From Gemmatimonadota bacterium (GTDB taxonomy: Bacteria; JBHIER01; G020348925): a DNA stretch of 64,000 bases. Below the pieces are notes generated by a model that was not told the origin of the DNA, did not search any database, and was given only the letters and a program-made list of their open reading frames with translations. The stretch is taken from positions 2,766,118 through 2,830,117 of the forward strand of contig CP070758.1 of NCBI GenBank assembly GCA_020348925.1. Direction: 5' to 3'. The position numbers and the translations under genes were made by a program. Numbering within the stretch: the stretch's first letter is position 1; each line of letters starts with the position of its first letter. Shown in pieces: positions 42,607 through 50,400 of the stretch.

Positions 42607-45189
42607 TTAGAGAATGATACGATATTTGTATTTGTGATTACGAACGATGTTATCGGGAAGCCTGAAAGAAAAACCCCAACCTCCCTTCTTCTGATCTATT
42701 TTCAGCATGATATGGTTCTGTCCCTTTTTCAAGGGGAGATAGCATTCATCCTCGTCAACGATGAGACCTCTCTTCTGGTAATTCACATATACTTCTTTTC
42801 CGTTGCATATGACTTTTATTCCATCGTTGCTGCCGAAGGTGGCTCGCACCTTCTGATCCCTCTGGCTTTCAATCTGGCAATAGGCATAGGCCAGGACCTC
42901 GGTGTTCTCCTCATATATCGAGAAGAGATCTATCTCGGAAAAATGTGGTGAATCGTACTTCATCCAACTGTATGTCTTATCCTCAGCGGTGGTGAACGCC
43001 GATCCTGGCCGCGGCCGTGCCTTCAATTCTCCTCCCATGGGTTTGAGATAATCGATAGACCTTCCACTCCACCCTACGTTTGGAAACGAACCACAGAGTA
43101 ACCAGTATTGAAAATACTGTCCGGATGTCTCCCTGATAGCAAGACTCACTTCGGAAGGAGGCGGCAGGGAATGCCCCTTGTCAAAGTCATCGATGGCTTG
43201 AACCAGAAAATGCTCTGTTTCCTTGATATTAAGAATTTTCTCATCGTACTGCGTCAGGATGTGATCCAGCCAATATGTCCTGTTCTCTCTCAGCCACAAG
43301 GTCCGATAATCCGTTCGCAACCCTTCAAGCATTTCTCGGACGCTCCCGAGTTCAACAAGCGAATGGACCAAGGAACGACGGGCATCAGAAGGATCGTCCC
43401 GCTGTATCCAGCAGGCCCTCTCGTAGGATTGAGCGGTTTCCACAAGAGATGTCCTGCTGTTTGCCAGAAAAGCATACTGGTCGGCCGTGAACGCGATACA
43501 CGTCGTGTCGTCCGAGTAAAAGGTCGGTTCACTCTCCTTCAAAAGCGCCTGGGCAGTTTTTGTGATTTTAAGAACAGTGTCCCAATCCTGCAGGTCCAAT
43601 TCGAGTTTTTTGCCTCGATCTGGGACCAATGCTTTCCAGAAGATAGACTCATTCATCTCCTGGGTGGGAGCGAGACTGGTCAGCTTCGTCAATTCCCGGA
43701 TGGACCTGGAGAATGTGTTACTGTGATCCCCGTAGATTCCCAGATCGAACCGATCGTTGAACTCTTCGACGGGATCGTCATTCACGTTCCAGCTATGGTC
43801 GGCTCCATACGCTACTCCGTACCAGTCGAGGGAGAATAGCGCCTTGCCCCCGTCATCCCAGACGGTGTTGAGCATGCCCAGAGCACCATGGGATGCGCCG
43901 TCCCTTACGAAATTCCTGATGTTGGTGAAGGTCATATTGTAATCGGGCATCATGCGGCCGGAGTTGAGAACACCACAACTGAACATAAATTCAAAGCCGG
44001 CGTTTTTATAAGGCAGCATGTATTCGTCAAAAGAGTCGAAGGCGCTGTAATGCCAGGCACCCATGATGATATCGTCAGGCAATATCTCAAGGATTTCGGG
44101 ATGCTCCAGGACAATATCCCCCCAGATCATCATTCTTTTGCCGTGTCTTTTCACTTCTTCATTCAATCGAATGATGTGTTCTGCGTAGACCCTTCCCACT
44201 CCGAGACTGTCCACGGCCTGTCTCGATCCCCCTCTTCCGATGTCCCAGGTCTCATCGCAGTTGACGTTGAAAAACTCAGAGCTGAAAACGGGTACCATCT
44301 CTGCATAAATATTCCTTAAAAAATTCATTGCCTCTGGATCGGTCGGCGAAATCATTCGATCTGTTTCTCCAAGTACACGGTATTGAGGATAGGCCATGAT
44401 TTTTTCGAAATGACCGAGGGATTGGAAATTTCCCATCAGCTTCACATGATACTGCTCCGCATAAACGGACAATTCCTTCCACTGGACAATACTGAGAGCA
44501 CCACCGGCCGGGGCGAAATCTCCGTGCTGTTCTGTCTCGACAACATGCTCGGTATAGTAACTGAGCAAGTTTAACTTCATTTCGGAAATGCGGCGCACTT
44601 GCTGTTTCATAAAGTCCATGGTCGGTACCGGTCCCCGGCTGATATCATCTTGCATACCGCGATACCTCAGATCCGGCCAGTCGATGATTTTCATATTTTG
44701 TATTTTATCTTTATCGGTTGAACCGCGCAGTATCTGCTTCAATGTTTGAACACCATAAAAAAGACCCGCATTTTCATTGGCTGCGATGAGAATGATGGTA
44801 TCGCCAACAAGAAGCACATAGCCTTCTGTTCCCAAACGATCATCCGGCCAGATTCCTGCTGATTGACACATTCGGTCATACTCTGCATCGAGCTTCGGTA
44901 ATCCAAGCCAAAAAGATCGCTGTTTTTCCTCATGAAGAGGAACGGTACCTCCGATCTTCATCTCCAGAGCTTCCTGTAATTGACGTATTGCGATATCCAA
45001 GTTTTTCATATCGGATGGAACAATGCGTATTGAAATTTCATCCGGTCGAAGTAAAAACGTACCTGTCATCTTCTCGACAATCTGGGGTTTTGGTACAACA
45101 GGTACTTCTATGGATTCAGAGAATCCATGACCGAACCAGCTCAAAACAATAGTCAGCAAAATTAAGATTTTTCGAACATATGCATTCAT
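42607..45189 (-). CDS. Secreted GH20 beta-N-acetylhexosaminidase
   Basis: 860 aa with a signal peptide ('ILILLTIVLSWFGHGFS'). A GH20b N-terminal domain (residues ~25-170) precedes the TIM barrel, which contains D312-E313 in 'NVNCDETWDIG', the catalytic Asp-Glu pair of GH20. 'WHYSAFDSF' and 'TVWDDGG' lie further along the barrel. A helical region follows to ~680, and the end of the protein ('NDGIKVICNGKEVYV ... GGWGFSFRL') is a sugar-binding-like beta domain resembling the front of the GH105 protein. It removes terminal beta-linked GlcNAc or GalNAc. With GH84 and NagA it shows the substrate carries N-acetylhexosamine. Confidence 0.92.
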   Translation of the reverse strand: MNAYVRKILILLTIVLSWFGHGFSESIEVPVVPKPQIVEKMTGTFLLRPDEISIRIVPSDMKNLDIAIRQLQEALEMKIGGTVPLHEEKQRSFWLGLPKLDAEYDRMCQSAGIWPDDRLGTEGYVLLVGDTIILIAANENAGLFYGVQTLKQILRGSTDKDKIQNMKIIDWPDLRYRGMQDDISRGPVPTMDFMKQQVRRISEMKLNLLSYYTEHVVETEQHGDFAPAGGALSIVQWKELSVYAEQYHVKLMGNFQSLGHFEKIMAYPQYRVLGETDRMISPTDPEAMNFLRNIYAEMVPVFSSEFFNVNCDETWDIGRGGSRQAVDSLGVGRVYAEHIIRLNEEVKRHGKRMMIWGDIVLEHPEILEILPDDIIMGAWHYSAFDSFDEYMLPYKNAGFEFMFSCGVLNSGRMMPDYNMTFTNIRNFVRDGASHGALGMLNTVWDDGGKALFSLDWYGVAYGADHSWNVNDDPVEEFNDRFDLGIYGDHSNTFSRSIRELTKLTSLAPTQEMNESIFWKALVPDRGKKLELDLQDWDTVLKITKTAQALLKESEPTFYSDDTTCIAFTADQYAFLANSRTSLVETAQSYERACWIQRDDPSDARRSLVHSLVELGSVREMLEGLRTDYRTLWLRENRTYWLDHILTQYDEKILNIKETEHFLVQAIDDFDKGHSLPPPSEVSLAIRETSGQYFQYWLLCGSFPNVGWSGRSIDYLKPMGGELKARPRPGSAFTTAEDKTYSWMKYDSPHFSEIDLFSIYEENTEVLAYAYCQIESQRDQKVRATFGSNDGIKVICNGKEVYVNYQKRGLIVDEDECYLPLKKGQNHIMLKIDQKKGGWGFSFRLPDNIVRNHKYKYRIIL

Positions 45190-45207
45190 TTCTTACCCTC
45201 TATACCA

Positions 45208-46851
45208 TTATTGCTTGAGAACATTTCCTTTCAATTTTACCTCTTCTTCAACTGCACCTTTTTGTACCTCGAATATTCTGTTCACCTTGCTGAAATCATT
45301 GCCTGTAAGATAAATCCCATCAGTCTTGTCTCCTTCCACTGAAAGAAAGAGGTCCAAATCATCATCAGACCTGAATTCGGATATAAAAGCATCTTGCGTA
45401 TCGCTGAGTCGAATGAGTGATTCGTCACTTTGGGGATTTAGAGCTCGCAACCCTGAAACATCTAAGCTGGCAACATCATCGCATACAAGTGCAGGACGTG
45501 CGTCGACATGTTCAAAAGCAAGATTCACTTTATCAAGGGTTACACCGTTTGCATGACGGATATAGAATCCATATGCTGGTAATTTTCCAAAAATCGTAGA
45601 TTCTGGATAGGAGGAAGGTTTTTCCGGAACAGTTTTATGGGCATCTTCCAGTGTCCCTCCACCTTTAAAGGTGATGTGAATATTACTCAGCGTCAAGTTT
45701 TCAATCGGATGCTCGGGAAGTCCTGTGATAGAGCACCCGATGGTATCCGCCCCCGTTGCCACAACATTACTGATTTTCACATTCCGTATCCTGCCAACCT
45801 CACGGGTTACCTCCGGTCCCATATACGTTCGTCCACGATTACCAAGACGCATAAAAATGGGAGACGTCGTCCCCTCGATCCTGATATTCGAAATGGTGAC
45901 ACCCTCCATGACCCCACCATCAACGATGAGCAGAGAAATACCGCCGAGTCCTTCTTCTCTTCCGTAGATCCGGCTGTCGTGTTCGGAGGGCTTCACGACA
46001 ATGTTCGAAATCGTTATGTTTCGAAATCCACCGTGGGACTCCGTACCCATCTTTATGGCATTGCAGTGACTGCTCAGAATACAGTTGGTAATGGTAACAT
46101 TTTCACATGGTCGCTCAGAGGTACTTTTCAAAGTCATTGCATCATCATCTGTATCACCAATGCAATCCGAGATAATTACATTTCGGCAGCCGTCGATATC
46201 GATCATGTCATTATTTTTATTACAGTGGTTATAGACTTTAATTCCACGGATGGTCACATCCTCACATCCCAGGTAATGCTGCATCCACATGGCAGAGTTC
46301 CCCATCCGGATATTTTCAACGCGAACATGACGACAGTCGATAAACCGGATGACATAAGGACGATTCATGTATCTGTCTGGCTTCTTCTTTGTTGTAACTT
46401 TGTACGCACCCCCCTGACCGTCAATAAGTCCGCGGCCCGTAATTGCGATATTCTCCAGGTTCGCACCGTATATGAGACTATACAGCACCCAACTATCCCC
46501 GTAATGTCTAACGGGTGATGTGGTCGCTGGATAATCTTCAATATCCGTACTTCCAAGAAGTGTTGCACCTTCACTGATATGAAGGGTCACATTGTTTTTC
46601 ATAAATATGGTTCCCGATAGATACGTACCGCCGGGGAGAAGAACCTGACCCCCACCCTTCGCACACTCATCAACCGCCCTCTGAATAGCTTGTGTATCAA
46701 GTTGAAAACCATCCCCTACAGCACCGTAATCTCGGACATTATGGGTGACAGAAGATGCGAAAGTATCTGACTGGAGAAAGGAAAAGAACACGATTACACC
46801 TGCCAGAATCACTCCGATACATACACATCTTTTCTTATCTTGAGATAACAC
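45208..46851 (-). CDS. Secreted GH28 family glycosidase (polygalacturonase-like)
   Basis: 547 aa starting from GTG at 46851, which has AAAGGAT eight bases upstream. A signal anchor or peptide precedes 'NVRDYGAVGDGFQLDTQAIQ', the standard front of GH28 and pectate-lyase-3 helices. The active-site region is present in modified form: 'NNDMIDIDG', 'DTDDDAMTLKS' and 'SHCNAIKMGTESHGG', with the DD pair and a His retained and the late Arg in 'SRIYGREEG'. GH28 enzymes invert alpha-galacturonic acid or related linkages. Whether it acts on galacturonan, rhamnogalacturonan or another alpha-uronate in this locus is open. It follows the isomerase gene by 15 bases. Confidence 0.88.
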   Translation of the reverse strand: MLSQDKKRCVCIGVILAGVIVFFSFLQSDTFASSVTHNVRDYGAVGDGFQLDTQAIQRAVDECAKGGGQVLLPGGTYLSGTIFMKNNVTLHISEGATLLGSTDIEDYPATTSPVRHYGDSWVLYSLIYGANLENIAITGRGLIDGQGGAYKVTTKKKPDRYMNRPYVIRFIDCRHVRVENIRMGNSAMWMQHYLGCEDVTIRGIKVYNHCNKNNDMIDIDGCRNVIISDCIGDTDDDAMTLKSTSERPCENVTITNCILSSHCNAIKMGTESHGGFRNITISNIVVKPSEHDSRIYGREEGLGGISLLIVDGGVMEGVTISNIRIEGTTSPIFMRLGNRGRTYMGPEVTREVGRIRNVKISNVVATGADTIGCSITGLPEHPIENLTLSNIHITFKGGGTLEDAHKTVPEKPSSYPESTIFGKLPAYGFYIRHANGVTLDKVNLAFEHVDARPALVCDDVASLDVSGLRALNPQSDESLIRLSDTQDAFISEFRSDDDLDLFLSVEGDKTDGIYLTGNDFSKVNRIFEVQKGAVEEEVKLKGNVLKQ

Positions 46852-46866
46852 GACATCTATCCTTTT

Positions 46867-47775
46867 TTATTTCAAATTCAGTTTATCCGTAAGCCAATTT
46901 GCCGTTTCAATATAACCGGCATCCAAATCATCAACATCGGATTCCTGGCCACCGACATCAATGCCGATGTGGCCCTTGAATCCGACCACATCCAGTGTTT
47001 CAAAAAATGTATCCCAGTGAATGGCGCCATTGCCTGGAACAAGATGCTCGATTTTCAAACCCCTGTTATCCGATAGATGAATGTAGTCAACATGGCCGTT
47101 TAATCTGCGCAGCGCCAGAGCCAGATTATCCTTAAGAGCGAACTGATTCGCCGTATCCAGTAGGAATCGCAGATTGTCGCGCTTTACAGCATCGTACAAA
47201 TAGAGGAAACCATCCGTCGTTGAAGAGAGAACACCAAGACAGGGATGTATGTGAAATCCTAAATTGAATTCGCCAGCTATATCACAGCAGTCCTGGATCG
47301 TGTGTACTAAGTCATTCCAGTATTCTTTCCAATCCAGATTTTCAGGAAACCGTGCCTTCATCAGCAGCTCTTCGTCAAAATGCCGGACAATGGGAATATC
47401 TTCTGGAAAACGGTACGGCGGCAATGGTCCGTTATCTGAGATACCTCTCGACTCCAGAACCGATGCGATTTCACACCCTTTCCTGAACGACTCCAGGTTC
47501 TCTGCTCTTTCTTTGCGATCAGAGGACGATAATCCTGGCAGCACCACACAGAAGTATGCGACCTTGAGGCCGAGGTTGTCTGCCTTCTCTTTGATGGTGT
47601 GCCGCATGTCATGCACCGTCGACAGATGATCTCTTCGGATTCCCTCCAACTCAACACTCTGGTACCCGAGAGCTTTCATTTCCTCCAGGTAGGTCGGGAT
47701 TTTCTCAGCCGGAGGAGGATAGCCGTATTTTGTGATAGAGTAAAGAAAGCAACAAACCAGTGATTCATGAAACAT
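46867..47775 (-). CDS. Sugar phosphate isomerase/epimerase family TIM-barrel protein
   Basis: 302 aa without signal peptide. It belongs to the xylose-isomerase-like (AP endonuclease 2) fold: 'LGYQSVELEGI' early, 'FNLGFHIHPCLG', 'LRFLLDTANQFAL', 'HVDYIHLSDNRG' and 'GHIGIDVGGQE' late, supplying the usual metal-binding His, Asp, His and Glu residues. Members isomerise, epimerise or dehydrate sugars and sugar acids. AGGAG lies six bases before the ATG. It is part of a three-gene unit with the Nramp-like transporter and the URO-D-like protein. The substrate is not known. Confidence 0.82.
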   Translation of the reverse strand: MFHESLVCCFLYSITKYGYPPPAEKIPTYLEEMKALGYQSVELEGIRRDHLSTVHDMRHTIKEKADNLGLKVAYFCVVLPGLSSSDRKERAENLESFRKGCEIASVLESRGISDNGPLPPYRFPEDIPIVRHFDEELLMKARFPENLDWKEYWNDLVHTIQDCCDIAGEFNLGFHIHPCLGVLSSTTDGFLYLYDAVKRDNLRFLLDTANQFALKDNLALALRRLNGHVDYIHLSDNRGLKIEHLVPGNGAIHWDTFFETLDVVGFKGHIGIDVGGQESDVDDLDAGYIETANWLTDKLNLK

Positions 47776-47796
47776 CCTATTCTCCTTTTGCTGAAA

Positions 47797-49035
47797 TTAA
47801 AACATGCCGATAATGCCAACGATACCAGTAAGGGCCATAAGCACGGTGAATACAAAAATGACGAGCATCAGGGTATTCAAGCCGGTGCCAGACGTGAATT
47901 CGCCCATGACAGATTTCCGATTCTGCAATATATACATAAATAGGACTACCAACGGTGTGGCTATAACACACAGTGCCTGGGACATGATCATAATAAGTAC
48001 GGGACGACCGCCGAATATGGGAACGATGAGCCCCAGGGAAACGCCGAACAACACAAGTAATCTGGATCGTAGCGATCTCATGTTTCTCTTCTCATTCAGA
48101 TAATCGGCGAATAACCACGGAGCGAGTAAAACAATGGGAAAAAGTGATGAGAGCCCTGCACTCACGATCCCTGCGACGAAAATGGATATTGCGAATCTGC
48201 CGGCGAGAGGTTCGAGTAGTCTGACCATGTCAATAGCGTTTTCAACCTTCAGACCAAGAGGATGGAGCGTCCCGGCGGCACAGGCCATAACCGCTGCACT
48301 GAGAAGAAACATGACCGACGAAGAAATAAGGGCATCGCGTCGTTCCAGATTGAGCTCCTGTTTTGTCCATCCTTTTTCCTGAACCAGTATGGAACGAACC
48401 ACATACAGTATGCCACCCATAGTGGTTCCCACCATACCCGCCATGAGGAGAGCCGCATTCGATTCTTCCGGCAGACGAGGAACCAAACCGTATATGATTT
48501 CTTTCGGTTCAGGTATAACCATAAACATAGTGAGCAGAAAGCTTATCCCCATAAGACCCACGAAGAGAGCCAGAATCTTTTCGAAAAAACGATGAGTTCC
48601 GTTTAGAAAAAGAGCATAAAGTAACACACCGAAAAGGGCAGCCATTATCAATGGACTGAAACCGTTACCAGATGATGTCAAAGGTCTGGACCACTCCTGC
48701 ACAACCTGGGTCACTACAGCCATAACACCCATGCATGAGACCCATTCACTGAACAGCAAGGAGCCAAGGACAAAGAGTGTCAATCCTTTCCCGAAGTGTT
48801 TTTTGAAGCTGAATAATGCCGTTTCACCGGTAACAACCGTGTACCGTCCGAAAACGATAATGAGTATAAAGGTGAATATGCAGGAAAGAAGCAGGGGCCA
48901 CACCAGTGACATGCCGTAACCGGCACCGGCCGAAGCCATGGTGGTGATGCTGCCCGTACCGATATTATATCCGACCAGGAACACACCCGGAGCGATGGAG
49001 GCCAGAAACAGGCCGATTTTTTTCCAGAGGCTCAT
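47797..49035 (-). CDS. Nramp-family-like membrane transporter lacking the metal-site motifs
   Basis: 412 aa with about eleven helices. The opening 'IAPGVFLVGYNIGTGSITTMASAGAGYG' (core 'GYNIGTGS') is the Nramp helix-1 pattern, but the metal-binding D-P-G-N is replaced. The helix-6 region reads 'GTTMGGILYVVRSIL', without the M-P-H motif of manganese or iron carriers. It is therefore a structural relative of Nramp whose cargo is probably not a simple divalent metal ion. GGAG precedes the ATG. It is flanked by the URO-D-like and TIM-barrel genes, which could act on whatever it imports. Confidence 0.82.
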   Translation of the reverse strand: MSLWKKIGLFLASIAPGVFLVGYNIGTGSITTMASAGAGYGMSLVWPLLLSCIFTFILIIVFGRYTVVTGETALFSFKKHFGKGLTLFVLGSLLFSEWVSCMGVMAVVTQVVQEWSRPLTSSGNGFSPLIMAALFGVLLYALFLNGTHRFFEKILALFVGLMGISFLLTMFMVIPEPKEIIYGLVPRLPEESNAALLMAGMVGTTMGGILYVVRSILVQEKGWTKQELNLERRDALISSSVMFLLSAAVMACAAGTLHPLGLKVENAIDMVRLLEPLAGRFAISIFVAGIVSAGLSSLFPIVLLAPWLFADYLNEKRNMRSLRSRLLVLFGVSLGLIVPIFGGRPVLIMIMSQALCVIATPLVVLFMYILQNRKSVMGEFTSGTGLNTLMLVIFVFTVLMALTGIVGIIGMF

Positions 49036-49070
49036 TCGCTTACTCCACTATGCACTTTTTGTCTCATTCG

Positions 49071-50150
49071 TCACCGACCCAATCCCTGCTGCGTCGAGCG
49101 GCAGTGCATATTTCCATGCAGTGTTCTTCCGTTGGCAATAACTTCTCTTCCCACGTCCAAGGGCATGCCGATGAGCTTGATCCCTTTGTCAACGGTATTC
49201 TGAAAAATTATCCCCAGATCGTTCAATTCCGGTTGAGACATATTGACCGCATACAGATGATCCATTTCCGCTATAAAAGAAATAAAATGATCGCCTTTCC
49301 CACAGAAATGTATAGCCCCACCGCCAAATTCGTCCAACAGTTTCTGATCGTAGGGCCGGATGAATTCGGAAAACATTTCAGGTGAAAAATTCATCGCCGA
49401 GTCGTCCCGCAGCATGATGTGACCTTTATGGAGCATTGACCAGTGAACACAATATTCGTCAGTCGAAGAGACGATACGGTCCCATTCCTTCATAAAACAC
49501 ACATATGTATCGGTTACCAACTCGAGAAGCGCTGTGACCAAGTCCGGTTGCTCGGAAACAGCCAGAAACAAATCCCACCCCCAGAGCAATTCGCAGATAT
49601 CGATGGGTCCCTGCAGATCAGGATGGTAGACATAAACATACTTTTTGATGTTTGAATAGCCAGCCATGACTTCGATAAAATACTCCCCCATTTCCAACGT
49701 TTTCCCTCCCAGGGATTGCCTGAGGTGGGGAACACCTTTTTCAAGTAAAACCTCGAATTCTTCCCGTCCCTCCTTCAGAGGATTCACCGTGGGCAGGGTA
49801 TTGTATTTCTCGTCCATGACAAACAACTCAGCACCGAAGAGAGAGGGTAGAATGCCAGTGCCATAATTGGCCCGCACGCAAAGCAGATCGCCGCTGGCTT
49901 CTCCAAGCGCCCGGGAGCAGGTGGCAAGCTGTTGAACAACCATCATGTCTTTATCATCTACGGCCTGATTGACGCTCACTTCGGGCCACTCAACGGCGGG
50001 GAGAGCGGTACGATCTCTTTTGGGAATAAAGAGTTCACCGTCGAAGGTTCCGTCAGCGAAGGTTATCCAGTCATGAAAGAGTTTCTCTTCCTGGTCGGGA
50101 TCGATTCGCTTCTCCAGATCGTCCAGATATTTTTCTTTTTCAAAAGTCAT
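49071..50150 (-). CDS. Uroporphyrinogen decarboxylase-like (URO-D superfamily) protein
   Basis: 359 aa cytoplasmic protein. It has the URO-D/MtaA TIM-barrel pattern with 'VRANYGTGILPSLFG' in the first third and 'GGAIHFCGKGDHFISF' in the last third, where methyltransferase members hold a zinc-binding His-x-Cys motif. The N-terminal P-x-W-x-M-R-Q-A-G-R signature of true HemE is absent, so a role in haem synthesis is unlikely. Relatives are frequent beside sugar genes in planctomycetes and related phyla. No clear ribosome site is visible. Function is unknown; a methyl-transfer or C-C bond reaction on a glycan-derived compound is conceivable. Confidence 0.8.
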   Translation of the reverse strand: MTFEKEKYLDDLEKRIDPDQEEKLFHDWITFADGTFDGELFIPKRDRTALPAVEWPEVSVNQAVDDKDMMVVQQLATCSRALGEASGDLLCVRANYGTGILPSLFGAELFVMDEKYNTLPTVNPLKEGREEFEVLLEKGVPHLRQSLGGKTLEMGEYFIEVMAGYSNIKKYVYVYHPDLQGPIDICELLWGWDLFLAVSEQPDLVTALLELVTDTYVCFMKEWDRIVSSTDEYCVHWSMLHKGHIMLRDDSAMNFSPEMFSEFIRPYDQKLLDEFGGGAIHFCGKGDHFISFIAEMDHLYAVNMSQPELNDLGIIFQNTVDKGIKLIGMPLDVGREVIANGRTLHGNMHCRSTQQGLGR

Positions 50151-50188
50151 AGTACGTAATCATGTCCAGTTCAATATATTCAAAATCT

Positions 50189-50272
50189 GTCATTCCGGCC
50201 CTAATGCCGGAATCTCCTTAATTTTGGACAGCACTCGTTATTCAGGAGATCCCGGTATAAATCCGGGATGAC
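50189..50272. repeat. Small intergenic palindromic element with two hairpins
   Basis: An 84-base element in the 250-base gap between the URO-D-like gene and the SSF gene. It begins GTCATTCCGG and ends CCGGGATGAC, near-perfect terminal inverted repeats, and contains two inner hairpins ('CCGGCCCTAATGCCGG' and 'CCCGGTATAAATCCGGG'). Size and termini resemble the element at 20415-20500, and it shares words with 37531-37557. It resembles a REPIN or small non-autonomous mobile repeat. The rest of the gap shows nothing I recognise. Confidence 0.7.
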
Positions 50273-50400
50273 ATCGAGTAGAATGGTGCACGGAGTCATG
50301 AAATGAAAATTCATGATATGTATTCTTCTCTTCTCAAAAACTTTTTTCATGTTAAGGACCATTTTTATCGATATTATAGTTACTTGAGGTTGGTCTCCTC

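Noticed and set aside
45637-46518. Plus-strand ORF of 293 codons opposite GH28
   Set aside because: The minus strand carries a complete GH28 protein with active-site motifs; the plus-strand product has no family features.
49071-50150. HemE, haem biosynthesis
   Set aside because: The N-terminal HemE signature is missing and no haem genes are nearby.
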